A stretch of DNA of 64,000 nt, taken from Streptomyces sp. NBC_00285. GTDB lineage: Bacteria > Actinomycetota > Actinomycetes > Streptomycetales > Streptomycetaceae. Below the pieces are notes generated by a model. That model had not been told where the DNA came from. It saw only the letters and a list, made by a program, of their open reading frames with translations, and did no database searches. Made by a program: the position numbers and the translations under genes. The stretch spans positions 7,626,001 to 7,690,000 of the forward strand of contig NZ_CP108055.1 of NCBI RefSeq assembly GCF_036174265.1, given 5' to 3'. Each line of letters opens with the position of its first letter. Position 1 is the stretch's first letter. Of the stretch, positions 36,142 to 44,753 are shown in pieces.

Positions 36142-38661
36142 TCAGACCTTGCGCGCCGGGATGGCGTAGGTATTGAAAAGTTGATCGCCATTTAGGCGAT
36201 TTGCCGCGAGATGCGTGGCGACGCTGCCCTCGTCCCGCCATAGACCCAGTCCGTCGGCCAGGGCAACCGTGTACCTGGTCACGGCAGCTTTGAGGGCGTC
36301 GAGCTTGTCAGGCGTGATGACGACCATGCCCGGCTCCGGGGTGCCCAGCGAGTCGCAAATATTGCTGGGGTGGAGCATGACCGGCAGGGGAGTGGCTTCC
36401 GGATACTCGCGGCGGTCCCATCGGACGCTGCCGCCGAGCTGATTCAGATCGTGCTTCGAGATGGTGCTGGTGGTGCAGCCCGTCTTGAGTTCTGTGACGG
36501 CATGCCGAGTCGAGCTGAGAATCCAGAGGTTGTCTGGACCTTCGCCGCCGCTCTCCTTGTCGGGGCGGCTGCTGGCGAACCCGAGGTGCCGTCCCAGCTG
36601 CTGCCAGGCGGCTTCGGCCTGGTTCGTGCGCTCCTCGTCCCAGGCGACATCCTCCAGCAGGGCCTTGACCCCGAGGACGAATTGAGTTGGATTGTCGTAT
36701 TTTGCGGCCAGGAACGCGGCTGCTTCTCGGGCTTGAACGGCCCCGGCCTTGACCTTGGCGGGGGCGATGCCGGCAGCTGGTCGCAATACCGCGTGGTTGA
36801 GTCCCGTAGCGTTCACGAGCACCTGCTGAGCCTGGTGCGAGTCGGTGAAGTGAACGTATCCAGCCCGCTGCTCCAGCAGCCATCCCCGCAAGGCTGGATC
36901 ATCCGTCTGGTTGATCACCTGCACAAAACGTTCAGCTGCATTGCTGGTCTGGCCGACGACGGCCAGGTCGAATGCCTTCCGACTCGCGATGGCCTCGGGG
37001 CGGATTCTCGTGTACTCGGCGTAGCGGACCGTGGCCGTGCGGCGTCGGCTCTCCTCAACCCAGGCCGGATCTCTGCTGAGGAAAAGGGAGAGAGCCTCCC
37101 GAATCGAGCTGATTCCCTCGCCTTTGATCTGGAGGGCCAGTTCCTGGCTGAGCCCAAGCTGGGCCTGGGTCGCGTTGGAGAACATCGACAGGCGGTTCGG
37201 CTCCGTCGTGGCTCGGGCGAGGTTGGCTCCGAGAAGGAGAACTGCGCAGTGGTCGTCCCGATCACGCACGCCTCGGCCCATGCCCTGCTCGATCCTCTGG
37301 ATCTCACGTGCTGTGACGGTCGGGCTGCCGGTCAGGGCATCCGCTTCGCGGCGGTCGGCGCCGCTCATCGGAGTGGGGACGCCATCGAGGATCAGGAGGC
37401 GACAGGCGTCGCCGGGCAGGTCGACCCCGTCGTATTTGTTGATCAAGACCACGAGGCGGCCGCGTGTGGACTTGAGGGTTTCTACTCCGGCTGCGAGGTC
37501 ATCGACTCTGAGCACGGCGTCCGCGAACGGCTTCCACGGCTCTGCGGCCGGCCCACTGGGCACGATGACGACGACGTTGATCGGCTGTGCGTCGGGGGCA
37601 CCGTCACCGTTCCGGTCACCGTTGGCGAATTGCCGGGCAAGCAGTCTGATGGCCCCGGCGTCGAGGTTGCGGTTGAGTGCCAGCGGAGAAAGGATCAGCC
37701 GGTCGCCGAGGTCCGCCGCGCTTCCTGGAGTGACGGGTTTGACCAGAAGTTCCGGGTCGGCATCGAGCGAGGTCACGAGCACACTGTCGTCTGCGAGAGT
37801 GGCAGTGAGGTAGACGCGGCGGCGGGCCTTCGCGAACGACGGGATCATGTGGATCGGCGGGCACGGCGGACGGATCTCGAAGCCTTGACTGGTCGCGGTC
37901 GCGGCGCACAGCGGAAGGACATCCGCGATCAGGGGCCACGTGAACCGGAACTCTTTGTTGCTTTCCCGGTGCGGGTGCAGCAGCTCCATGACGTCCTGGG
38001 CTCGGTCCGCCCATGCCCAGAACGGGACACGGATGGTCGCGGTGTACTCCGCTGTGCTGATGTCTGCCCATGCCTTCGCGGACTGTCGGCGCAAGTCGCC
38101 CTCGAACATGTCCAGGAGCGGCTGATAGGTGTCGTGTCCGCGGGCGATGTTGAGCGTGAACTGAGCCTCTGTGGCCGCCAGCGCGGCATGGGCGTCGTCA
38201 ACGATCACGACACCCAGATCCATGGGCGGGTGTGATCCGCCGATCACTCCGAAGCGGGACAGGCCGTTGACGAGGGTGTGGAAAGTGGTGATCAGGATTG
38301 CCCGCTCGGCGCGGAACTCCATGTCGTCCGGGTCGCTGGCTGTCGCGAGTCCCAGCCGGTGGGCCTCGGCTCGGGCCTGGGATGCCAGGTATTTGTCGGG
38401 CGTGAGATAGACGGCCTTGCCGATGCCCTCGTTCAAGGTGCTCTGCGCGATCAGCAGGCCGACGACCGTCTTGCCGCCTCCCGTGTTCTGCTTGATCACG
38501 ACGTCATGGTTGTCTCTGATGTCGAACCATGATTCGAATACCTCGCCCTGTTCCTGGCGGAGGTATGGGAAGGGGCGGTTCGGCAGTCCGTTGAAGATGT
38601 CGCGCGGGCGGATGAGGGGTGCACGATCGCCCTTGCCCAGCCTGCTCAGATCCAGAGGCAT
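36142..38661 (-). CDS. Superfamily 2 helicase fused to a PD-(D/E)XK-like nuclease (transposon cargo)
   Basis: 839 residues from ATG 38661 (MPLDLSRLGKGDRAPL), behind GAAGGAC. A TTG at 38829 overlapping the tnpC stop could add 56 poorly conserved-looking residues. Helicase motifs: YLRQEQGE (~33), Walker A NTGGGKT (59-65), DEAH-like box VIVDDAHAAL (DDAH at 155-158), motif III YLTATLADD (~284), VVLINKYDGVDLPGDACRLLILDG, and motif VI QGMGRGVRD (459-467). The last ~130 residues contain GPDNLW, 13 residues, then ELKTG: Asp710, Glu724 and Lys726, a PD-(D/E)XK pattern. No named family is recognised. It is the only non-transposition gene of the element; anti-phage or DNA-interference activity is inferred from context. 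Confidence 0.82.
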   Translation of the reverse strand: MPLDLSRLGKGDRAPLIRPRDIFNGLPNRPFPYLRQEQGEVFESWFDIRDNHDVVIKQNTGGGKTVVGLLIAQSTLNEGIGKAVYLTPDKYLASQARAEAHRLGLATASDPDDMEFRAERAILITTFHTLVNGLSRFGVIGGSHPPMDLGVVIVDDAHAALAATEAQFTLNIARGHDTYQPLLDMFEGDLRRQSAKAWADISTAEYTATIRVPFWAWADRAQDVMELLHPHRESNKEFRFTWPLIADVLPLCAATATSQGFEIRPPCPPIHMIPSFAKARRRVYLTATLADDSVLVTSLDADPELLVKPVTPGSAADLGDRLILSPLALNRNLDAGAIRLLARQFANGDRNGDGAPDAQPINVVVIVPSGPAAEPWKPFADAVLRVDDLAAGVETLKSTRGRLVVLINKYDGVDLPGDACRLLILDGVPTPMSGADRREADALTGSPTVTAREIQRIEQGMGRGVRDRDDHCAVLLLGANLARATTEPNRLSMFSNATQAQLGLSQELALQIKGEGISSIREALSLFLSRDPAWVEESRRRTATVRYAEYTRIRPEAIASRKAFDLAVVGQTSNAAERFVQVINQTDDPALRGWLLEQRAGYVHFTDSHQAQQVLVNATGLNHAVLRPAAGIAPAKVKAGAVQAREAAAFLAAKYDNPTQFVLGVKALLEDVAWDEERTNQAEAAWQQLGRHLGFASSRPDKESGGEGPDNLWILSSTRHAVTELKTGCTTSTISKHDLNQLGGSVRWDRREYPEATPLPVMLHPSNICDSLGTPEPGMVVITPDKLDALKAAVTRYTVALADGLGLWRDEGSVATHLAANRLNGDQLFNTYAIPARKV

Positions 38662-38825
38662 GTCCTTCGAGTCCCCTCTCCCGCCGGCTGCGGACGCTGC
38701 CGGTCTCGCATTGTCATCATGCCGTTGCCGGTTCCCTCGATGCACAACGATTAGTGACGCTGCGTGCGCCAGCCGCTGGCCAGGGGCGGCCTGCCCAACG
38801 TTTGGCGCTTCAGCGGCAAGCGTGA

Positions 38826-39344
38826 TCAATTTCGTTGGTTAATGGCCCGGGTCAGCTCGCGGTTGGCGCCTCGTGCCGCCGCGAGCTCCTCGGTCCGTTC
38901 GTCGAGCTGACCGCGTACTTCCGCGAGTTCTTGCTCAAGGATCGCGATGCGCCGCTGTAGCTGGTCGACGTCGGTGGGGGCGCCGAGGCCGGAGTCGGCC
39001 CATGCGGACTCTCCGAGCGATTCGGAGAGGCGTTTCTCCAGTTGCCGGACCCGCTGGGCGAGCCGCGTGTTGCGCTCCAGCGCGTTGGCCAGGTCCGCCT
39101 GGAGCGAGGCCCTGGTCACGGCTGCCTGCCGCCCTTCAGACGGGGGGCTGGCCGCGGCGGTGTGGACTCGTTCGAGCAGGTCTCGGTGCCGATAGAGGAA
39201 GGTGCGATCGACCCGCGCCGCGCGGGCGAGCCCGGACACGGTGATGGCCTCGCCGCTTCGCAGGGCTGCGTCGATTGCTTTGAGGACGCGTTCGCGTCGG
39301 CGGGCCGAGTCTGCCCGCTTTCCTTCGATCATGGGGGCGGTCAT
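38826..39344 (-). CDS. tnpC: TnpC-like protein (HTH plus coiled coil) of the Tn554-like element
   Basis: A 172-residue protein. Residues ~15-60 form a helix-turn-helix (RRERVLKAIDAALRSGEAIT...GLARAARVDRTFLYRH) and ~85-165 a long coiled coil with heptads (QLEKRLSESL, QRRIAILEQELAEVRGQL). This is the TnpC/DUF6262-like third protein of Tn554-group elements, which in Tn554 stimulates transposition and affects orientation. The start overlaps the tnpB stop by ATGA. The helicase gene starts 164 bp downstream, or overlaps if the TTG start is used. Confidence 0.85.
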   Translation of the reverse strand: MTAPMIEGKRADSARRRERVLKAIDAALRSGEAITVSGLARAARVDRTFLYRHRDLLERVHTAAASPPSEGRQAAVTRASLQADLANALERNTRLAQRVRQLEKRLSESLGESAWADSGLGAPTDVDQLQRRIAILEQELAEVRGQLDERTEELAAARGANRELTRAINQRN

Positions 39345-41818
39345 GAGGCTCTTCCAGGACGGAGGTCGGGCAGGGGCTGGCGGATCTTCGGCATTCCGAG
39401 TGAGACGACGTGGCGGCTGTTGCGGACCAGTCCGACGGCCTGCTCGATCTGGGTCCGGTCTTCGGCGGTGAGTCCGTCGAGGTCCTCGCGGACACGGCGG
39501 ACCAGGCGCCTCACTCGGGTGATCTCCTCGTCCGAGGGCATTGCCTCGCCCTTGGCCCAGGAATCGGCGTCGGCGAAGGCCGCGAGCCGTTCCCGGTTGC
39601 GCAGGAGATCGGCCAGGTATGCCTCCAGGTCTGGCAGATAGGACACGTCGGTGCGGAAGTGTCCGCAGCCGACGCAACGGAACCGCACCGGGCAGTCGTG
39701 GCCGCCAGCCGCGACGTTCGACGGCTCGGAGCAAACGCCGTAGGGAACGGCGACTTCGCCGACGGCTCTGCGGGCGTGTTCGGAGTCGAGTAGGTTCTTG
39801 GCCTGGCGCCAGACGCGGTTGCCGTGCCGGTCGAACTGCATGGCGGTGACGCGGTCGACGGCCTCCCTGCGGCGGGTCTCGCCAACGCGGTAATAGCGTT
39901 GAGTGGTGTCGAGTTGGCGATGATCCATAAGCCCTCTGAGGACGTCGATGGGGACGCCCGCGTCGGCATGTCGTTGTGCGTAGGTGTGCCGGTAGGCGTA
40001 GGGGAAGATGTTCGCCTTGTCGTAGGGGAGCATCTCGGTGACGCGTTCGCCGTCCCGCAGGACCACGATGGGGACGACGAAGTCGGGCAGCGAGACGACC
40101 CAGGATCGATGCGCGTCGCTGATCCACCCGTCACTGACCGGCTTCGTGCCGTCCGGGTTCATCCGGATCGAGGGAAGCAGCTTGAGGTCCTTGACCGGGG
40201 TATCCGGGAACCGGGCCCGAGCACGTTTCTGCTGGTCGAGGATCACTGTTGCGGTCGCCTCGGGGATGGGCAGCCGCCGCCCGTTCCTGAGTGCCTTGTG
40301 GTTGTCGTAGATGAGCACGGGTTTGCCGTCGCTGTCGCGTTCGAGGCAGTCCCAGCCCAGGGTGCGGATCTCGCCGGGGCGTCGACCGGTGTCCATAAGG
40401 AGCTCGATGACGGTGCGGATCACCGGGTCCTCGCCGGAGCCCAGCGAGTTCAGGTGGTCGCAGAGCTGGCGCATCACCTCCGGCGGAAGGTCGTGGCCGG
40501 CCTCCGTGTCCTCCGGATCGTCGGGGATGTCCTCCCAGCGCAGGACGAAGTCGCTGTTCAGACCGTGCAACGGGTGCCCCGGCTGGTCCAGGCCGAGCGT
40601 CCTCATCCGGGTCAGCAGCCGCCTGACGTCACGGGCAATCTTGCAGCGGCGGACCGAGCTGATCTCCTCGCGTTCGTGCAGGAACCGGAGCCGGTTGAGG
40701 AAGTGCAGCACGTCCTCCCGGACGAGTAGCCGCGGAACGGTGCCCTCGTCGGCCCGGTTGAGCCGGAGGCTCGCCGAGAGGTGTGCCAGCGAGTTGATCT
40801 GACTCTGGACGGTGTTCCGGATCTTGTGGCCGCGGCGTCCGGGAACGTCATCGACGGCCCAGCTCTTGGCGGCCTCACGCAGCCAAGGCTGGCTGATCTC
40901 GTTGAAGTACAAGTTCCCGGCGAAGCCGAAGGCGGCGCCGTCCCAGGTGTCCTTGTGGCGCTCGGTCTCCGGCGACAGCTGGGAGCGGTCGCAGTGCTTG
41001 AGGATGCCCCTCACGAGTCGCCGGAGGTTCTTGGGCAGCGGGCTCGGGTCGAGTTCGCTCAGTGAGCCGAGTTGCTGGGCCCGGACGAGATCGGCGATGC
41101 CTCGGGTGTCCACGTCGAGCTGTCGGATTCCTTCGGCATAACGCTGTTGCAGGCCGTAGAGGAGTTCGGCGACGACCCGGTCAGGAAGGCCGCGCAGGCT
41201 GACCTTCCCCGACTCGGCGATTCCGGTCGCTGTCCGCCGCCACGTCTCCTCGTCGTGTGCGTACCCATTCCGGCGAACGATCTTCCACCGGTTCGTATGG
41301 GCATGGCAGTAGGGTCCCCGGCCGTGCCGGTCCCTCGCGCAGGCCGCGACCTGACACGGCCCGAAGCCCGGCAGCGGCCGGACGTCCGGATGACGGATGA
41401 ACTCCTCCACCGGCAGGCAGAAGATGTTCTCCTGCTGGTGACCGTGAGTGGTGCACAACGGTCTGGTCGACGTCATCCAGGGCCTCGCGCAGTGCGGGAC
41501 CCGGCAGTTGGAGATCCCGATCCCGCGCCAGGACCGCACGGTGTTCGCGACGAAGTCCTCGAACTCCTGGCCCCGCCGTTCCATCTGTTGCCAGCAGGCG
41601 ACGCAGATCCCGCGGTGGGCCTTCGTGAAGGTCATCTGTTCGCAGCCGGCCACGAGGCACTGAGGCCCTCCCAGCAGCGGGTGACCCGCCGGGAAGGTCA
41701 GCACCCGGACACTGGAATCCCAGCTCATCGTGCTGAGGAAGTCCGGCTTCAATGCCGCCAGGAGCTCAGTGGTGAGCGGGTCTTCGATCGGGCGAGCCGG
41801 AGCAAGGGCAAGGGTCAT
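39341..41818 (-). CDS. tnpB: TnpB-like tyrosine recombinase of the Tn554-like element
   Basis: An 825-residue recombinase. The N-terminal ~190 residues hold three Cys/His clusters (CLVAGCEQM..CVACWQ, CRVPHCARP..CTTHGHQ, CQVAACARD..YCHAHTNRW) likely to bind zinc. The catalytic domain is ~430-680: first Arg in DTGRRPGEIRTLGWD, YAYRHTYAQRHADAG (second Arg, with Tyr where the first His is usual), MDHRQLDTTQRYY with His and the nucleophilic Tyr. A further four-cysteine zinc element (YGVCSE..CPVRFRCVGCGHF) follows. Start ATG 41818 lies behind GGGAG and overlaps tnpA by ATGA. Confidence 0.9.
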   Translation of the reverse strand: MTLALAPARPIEDPLTTELLAALKPDFLSTMSWDSSVRVLTFPAGHPLLGGPQCLVAGCEQMTFTKAHRGICVACWQQMERRGQEFEDFVANTVRSWRGIGISNCRVPHCARPWMTSTRPLCTTHGHQQENIFCLPVEEFIRHPDVRPLPGFGPCQVAACARDRHGRGPYCHAHTNRWKIVRRNGYAHDEETWRRTATGIAESGKVSLRGLPDRVVAELLYGLQQRYAEGIRQLDVDTRGIADLVRAQQLGSLSELDPSPLPKNLRRLVRGILKHCDRSQLSPETERHKDTWDGAAFGFAGNLYFNEISQPWLREAAKSWAVDDVPGRRGHKIRNTVQSQINSLAHLSASLRLNRADEGTVPRLLVREDVLHFLNRLRFLHEREEISSVRRCKIARDVRRLLTRMRTLGLDQPGHPLHGLNSDFVLRWEDIPDDPEDTEAGHDLPPEVMRQLCDHLNSLGSGEDPVIRTVIELLMDTGRRPGEIRTLGWDCLERDSDGKPVLIYDNHKALRNGRRLPIPEATATVILDQQKRARARFPDTPVKDLKLLPSIRMNPDGTKPVSDGWISDAHRSWVVSLPDFVVPIVVLRDGERVTEMLPYDKANIFPYAYRHTYAQRHADAGVPIDVLRGLMDHRQLDTTQRYYRVGETRRREAVDRVTAMQFDRHGNRVWRQAKNLLDSEHARRAVGEVAVPYGVCSEPSNVAAGGHDCPVRFRCVGCGHFRTDVSYLPDLEAYLADLLRNRERLAAFADADSWAKGEAMPSDEEITRVRRLVRRVREDLDGLTAEDRTQIEQAVGLVRNSRHVVSLGMPKIRQPLPDLRPGRAS

Positions 41819-42990
41819 CGGGAGTCTCCCTCGCTCAGCTGACGCGGTGATGGAACCCGTTCGACCGCCTCACGCAGCCGTGCCGCCTTGGGATGCAGAT
41901 AGGGCCGGGCCGAGGCGGGGTTCTTCTGGCCCAGCAGGGCCTGGACCTCGTCGAGGCTGCCACCCGCGTCCGCGACGTTGCTGGCCATGGCGTGGCGACA
42001 CATGTGCGGGGAGATCGGCCGGTCCAGCCCGGCCCGCCCGGCCAGCGACTCCACGAGCTCACCGATCGCGTCCGGGGTGACGGGGGAGCCGTAGGGCGGG
42101 CGGAACAGGTTGACCAGGACGAAGTCGCTGCCGCCGGCGCCCAGCCGCTCAAAGCGCTCCAGTGCGTACTGGTCGAAAGCCTGGACCACGAGGAAGTCGA
42201 CGGGGAACCAGACCGAGGCCCGGCGCTTGGACCAGGCGTTGTTCTCGTTCTGCCGCCGGACGACGTGCAGGTGGGCTCCCTCGATGTCACAGCCCAGAGA
42301 CCGCGAGTCCACCAGCAGGTGGAGGTCGGTGCGGTGCAGTCCCGCAGTCTGCCCGCGCCGGAGCCCGACCCGGGCAAGCAGCAGCAGAATCAGCCGGTCA
42401 CGAGCGGAGCGGCAGGCGAGGAACATCGCGACGATCTCCTCGTCGCTGGCCCTGTCGACGTCGGTCTCCGGCTCCTGGAGCCGATGACGGGCGCGTAGCC
42501 GGTAGCGCAGCCCGCCGTTCTCACCGCGTGCCTCGTATGGCAGATCCCGGTCGTCGCCGAGTTCGTAGAGCTGTTCCAGCACCCACGCCGGGACCGCCTT
42601 GTTCACCACGGCGTGGGCCAGGAACATCCGGACCGCGGTCAGCACCTTGTTGATCCGGCTCTCGCCCCGGGCCGGCTTCGAGCCCGGCCCCGGCACCACG
42701 GTCACGTGCTGTCCGCCGTCGCCGGGCGTCCACTTGAGCCAGAGCATGAACAGCCCCATATCCCGGGCAGCCGTCCGCCAGTCGCGTCCCGTACGTACGC
42801 ACCAGCGGAGGAACAGAGACACCCCTTCCGCGTACGACTTCGTCGTACTCTCCGCCCGGTCCCGAGCCAGTCTCAGCTCCCGCAGGAACCGATCAGCGCT
42901 CTCCACCACCACCAGGTCGTCATCCATCACGGTCCAGTACCTGGTGCCCGACGGCATCCGTACAGGGAAGGCCCGCACTTGTAGCCCCAC
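41815..42990 (-). CDS. tnpA: TnpA-like tyrosine recombinase of the Tn554-like element
   Basis: 391 residues from GTG 42990 (VGLQVRAFPVRMPSGTRYW), chosen by likeness to other TnpA N-termini; ATG 42957 is the alternative and neither has a strong ribosome site. The N-terminal SAM-like DNA-binding domain covers ~35-120 (AESTTKSYAEGVSLFLRWC). Catalytic domain: first Arg in GLRRGQTAGLHR, HMCRHAMASNVADAGG with His and Arg, then LLGQKNPASARPYLH, where the usual LGH is LGQ and the nucleophilic Tyr follows. It is the promoter-proximal gene of the element, nearest the right end. Confidence 0.9.
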   Translation of the reverse strand: MGLQVRAFPVRMPSGTRYWTVMDDDLVVVESADRFLRELRLARDRAESTTKSYAEGVSLFLRWCVRTGRDWRTAARDMGLFMLWLKWTPGDGGQHVTVVPGPGSKPARGESRINKVLTAVRMFLAHAVVNKAVPAWVLEQLYELGDDRDLPYEARGENGGLRYRLRARHRLQEPETDVDRASDEEIVAMFLACRSARDRLILLLLARVGLRRGQTAGLHRTDLHLLVDSRSLGCDIEGAHLHVVRRQNENNAWSKRRASVWFPVDFLVVQAFDQYALERFERLGAGGSDFVLVNLFRPPYGSPVTPDAIGELVESLAGRAGLDRPISPHMCRHAMASNVADAGGSLDEVQALLGQKNPASARPYLHPKAARLREAVERVPSPRQLSEGDSR

Positions 42991-43000
42991 TTCACGAGAC

Positions 43001-43013
43001 GATCGCAACGATC
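43001..43013. promoter_or_regulatory. Palindrome upstream of tnpA
   Basis: GATCG-CAA-CGATC, a perfect 5+5 bp dyad just before the tnpA start. It could be an operator for the operon or a recombinase-binding site. Confidence 0.4.
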
Positions 43014-43095
43014 CGCCGCAGAGCCACACCCCCCGAGTACCGCTGCAACCTCACCAACGAGAAGGGGAGTTGCAGCGTCACACCACAGCCACAGA

Positions 43096-43107
43096 ACCCC
43101 CGGAGAA
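43096..43107 (-). repeat. Right terminal inverted repeat of the Tn554-like element
   Basis: Reads TTCTCCGGGGGT on the minus strand, matching the left copy at 11 of 12 positions. It lies 1 bp inside the right junction. Confidence 0.65.
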
Positions 43108-43108
43108 C

Positions 43109-43585
43109 GCCGCCCTCACTCGGGGAACCGTGGTCGTCGAGGCGGCCCACCGCAGCGGCTCGCTGGTCACCGCGCGGGCAGCACAGCGGCTGGGACGTCA
43201 CACGATGGGGGTACCCGGGCCGGCCACCAGCAGCCTCTCCGGCGGAGTGCACGAACTGCTGCGCGAGAACGCCACGCTCGTCACGGACGCCGCGGAAGTC
43301 GTCGAACTGGTCGGCGACATGGGCGAACTGGCGCCGGACCGGCGCGGACCGGTCCTGCCGCGCGATCTGCTGGACCCGGCGGCGCGGAGGGTCCTGGCCG
43401 CGCTGCCCGGGCGCCGGGAGGCGGACGTGGGCGAGATCGCCCGCGGCGCGCAGACCACGCAGGACGACGCGATCGCGAGACTGTACGAACTCCGTGCACT
43501 TGGTTACGTCGAACGACACGGCGACGGCTGGAAGTTGACACGCCAGGCGATGATCTCGGTCCGGGGCGGCCGGAGCCCGTGCTGA
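43109..43585 (+). pseudogene. dprA: dprA, 3' fragment
   Basis: The remaining 158 codons of dprA: AALTRGTVVVEAAHRSGSLVTARAAQRLGR (end of the Rossmann fold with the SGSL-TA motif), VPGPATSSLSGGVHELLRENA, and the C-terminal winged helix (GEIARGAQTTQDDAIARLYELRALGYVERHGDGWKL). Upstream lies only transposon DNA read in the opposite direction, with no ribosome site before the fragment. An internal ATG at 43204 exists but would give an incomplete domain. With the 5' part, the restored protein is 385 residues, a normal DprA length. Confidence 0.95.
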
Positions 43586-43750
43586 CCGAGCGTGTTCGGC
43601 CGTCCGAGGGAGTCCCCGAAGCCCTTGGGATTTCCCGCAGTTGAAGTACTCCGGTGATCACACAGGGCGACCGTCGTGCCTTCGGGGAGCGGTCGGCGGA
43701 GCGTGTCCGCGCAGGAACCCGGCCACGCCCTTTGCGCACTGCGACACTTC

Positions 43751-43768
43751 AGTCACGCTACGCTCACG
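43751..43768. promoter_or_regulatory. Candidate BldD-binding site upstream of whiG
   Basis: AGTCACGCTACGCTCACG, 62-79 bp before the whiG start, resembles the pseudo-palindromic BldD recognition sequence. BldD is known to repress whiG during vegetative growth in S. coelicolor. Confidence 0.5.
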
Positions 43769-43829
43769 GGGATTCCGACGCAGTTCACATACATCGCGTA
43801 CTTCACGGCAGAACGGCACAAGGCGACGA

Positions 43830-44672
43830 ATGCCCCAGCACACTTCCGGGTCCGACCGGGCGGCGATCCCGCCAGCCGCCCGTGACGGTGGCAGCGTGCG
43901 ACCGCCCGCTCCCTCGACCCTCGACGAGTTGTGGCGGTCGTACAAGGCGACGGCGGACGAGCGGTTGCGTGAGCAGCTGATCCTGCACTACTCACCGCTC
44001 GTGAAGTACGTCGCGGGACGGGTGAGCGTCGGACTGCCGCCCAACGTCGAGCAGGCGGACTTCGTGTCCTCGGGGGTCTTCGGACTCATCGACGCGATCG
44101 AGAAGTTCGACATCGACCGGGAGATCAAGTTCGAGACGTACGCGATCACCCGGATCCGGGGCGCGATGATCGACGAACTGCGGGCGCTGGACTGGATCCC
44201 GCGGTCAGTGCGGCAGAAGGCACGCAACGTCGAGCGGGCGTACGCGACCCTGGAGGCGCGGCTGCGGCGGACGCCCTCGGAGGCTGAGGTCGCCGGCGAG
44301 CTCGGCATCGCGGTGGACGATCTCCACGCGGTGTTCAGCCAGTTGTCGCTGGCCAACGTGGTGGCGCTGGAGGAGCTGCTGCATGTCGGCGGCGAGGGCG
44401 GCGACCGGCTCAGCCTCATGGACACGCTGGAGGACACCGCCGCGGACAACCCCGTGGAGGTCGCCGAGGACCGGGAGCTCAGACGGTTCCTGGCGCGGGC
44501 CATCAACACGCTGCCCGAGCGGGAGAAGACCGTCGTGACCCTGTACTACTACGAGGGGCTCACGCTCATGGAGATCGGGAACGTGCTGGGGGTCACCGAG
44601 AGCCGGGTCAGCCAGATCCACACCAAGTCCGTGCTCCAGTTGCGGGCGAAGCTGGCGAGTTTCGGCCGCTGA
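43830..44672 (+). CDS. whiG: Sporulation sigma factor WhiG
   Basis: A 280-residue flagellar-type sigma factor, needed to turn aerial hyphae into spore chains; it transcribes whiH and whiI. ATG 43830 gives the normal 280-residue protein. Region 2 is seen in [26 protein letters not shown] and [30 protein letters not shown], region 3 in [12 protein letters not shown], and region 4 in [41 protein letters not shown]. It normally lies a short distance after dprA; here the transposon has been placed between the two halves of that neighbour. Confidence 0.98.
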   Translation: MPQHTSGSDRAAIPPAARDGGSVRPPAPSTLDELWRSYKATADERLREQLILHYSPLVKYVAGRVSVGLPPNVEQADFVSSGVFGLIDAIEKFDIDREIKFETYAITRIRGAMIDELRALDWIPRSVRQKARNVERAYATLEARLRRTPSEAEVAGELGIAVDDLHAVFSQLSLANVVALEELLHVGGEGGDRLSLMDTLEDTAADNPVEVAEDRELRRFLARAINTLPEREKTVVTLYYYEGLTLMEIGNVLGVTESRVSQIHTKSVLQLRAKLASFGR

Positions 44673-44715
44673 CCCGGTCGGACGACCTCGTGGCGCGGGC
44701 CGGCCCGGTGGAGTG

Positions 44716-44730
44716 ACTCCCGTCGGGAGT
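44716..44730. promoter_or_regulatory. Perfect palindrome in the TetR-gene promoter
   Basis: ACTCCC-GTC-GGGAGT. It lies 23 bp before the GTG start, with a TACAGT -10-like hexamer between (44741-44746). Its position over the -35 region suits an autoregulatory TetR operator. Confidence 0.55.
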
Positions 44731-44753
44731 GGCGCGTCCGTACAGTGGTTGAC

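Larger units (their letters stand above)
35959..43108. mobile_element. Tn554-like transposon inserted in dprA (~7.15 kb)
   Basis: Joining 35958 to 43109 restores an uninterrupted DprA frame (...RNRVI + AALTRGTVVVEAA...), which fixes the ends to within a few bases. The element holds tnpA, tnpB and tnpC in order with ATGA overlaps plus one cargo gene, all on the minus strand, with a terminator hairpin near the left end. This gene trio is the hallmark of the Tn554 group, whose members insert into specific sites, often in a housekeeping gene such as radC, without target duplication. The ends carry an imperfect 12-bp inverted repeat. GC content looks lower than in the flanks, most clearly in the cargo gene. 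Confidence 0.9.

Noticed and set aside
36370..38235. A 621-codon plus-strand open frame inside the transposon cargo
   Set aside because: It is antisense to the helicase-nuclease gene, whose motifs are clear. It has no ribosome site and no recognisable domain.
35959..43108. An integrative conjugative element or prophage in dprA
   Set aside because: There are no conjugation, replication or virion genes. The content is only the tnpABC trio plus one cargo gene, and the ends lack long direct att repeats.
42599..43108. A fused protein reading from the transposon into the 3' dprA fragment
   Set aside because: The frame is open by chance across the tnpA antisense strand. There is no ribosome site, and the upstream residues look like antisense composition.
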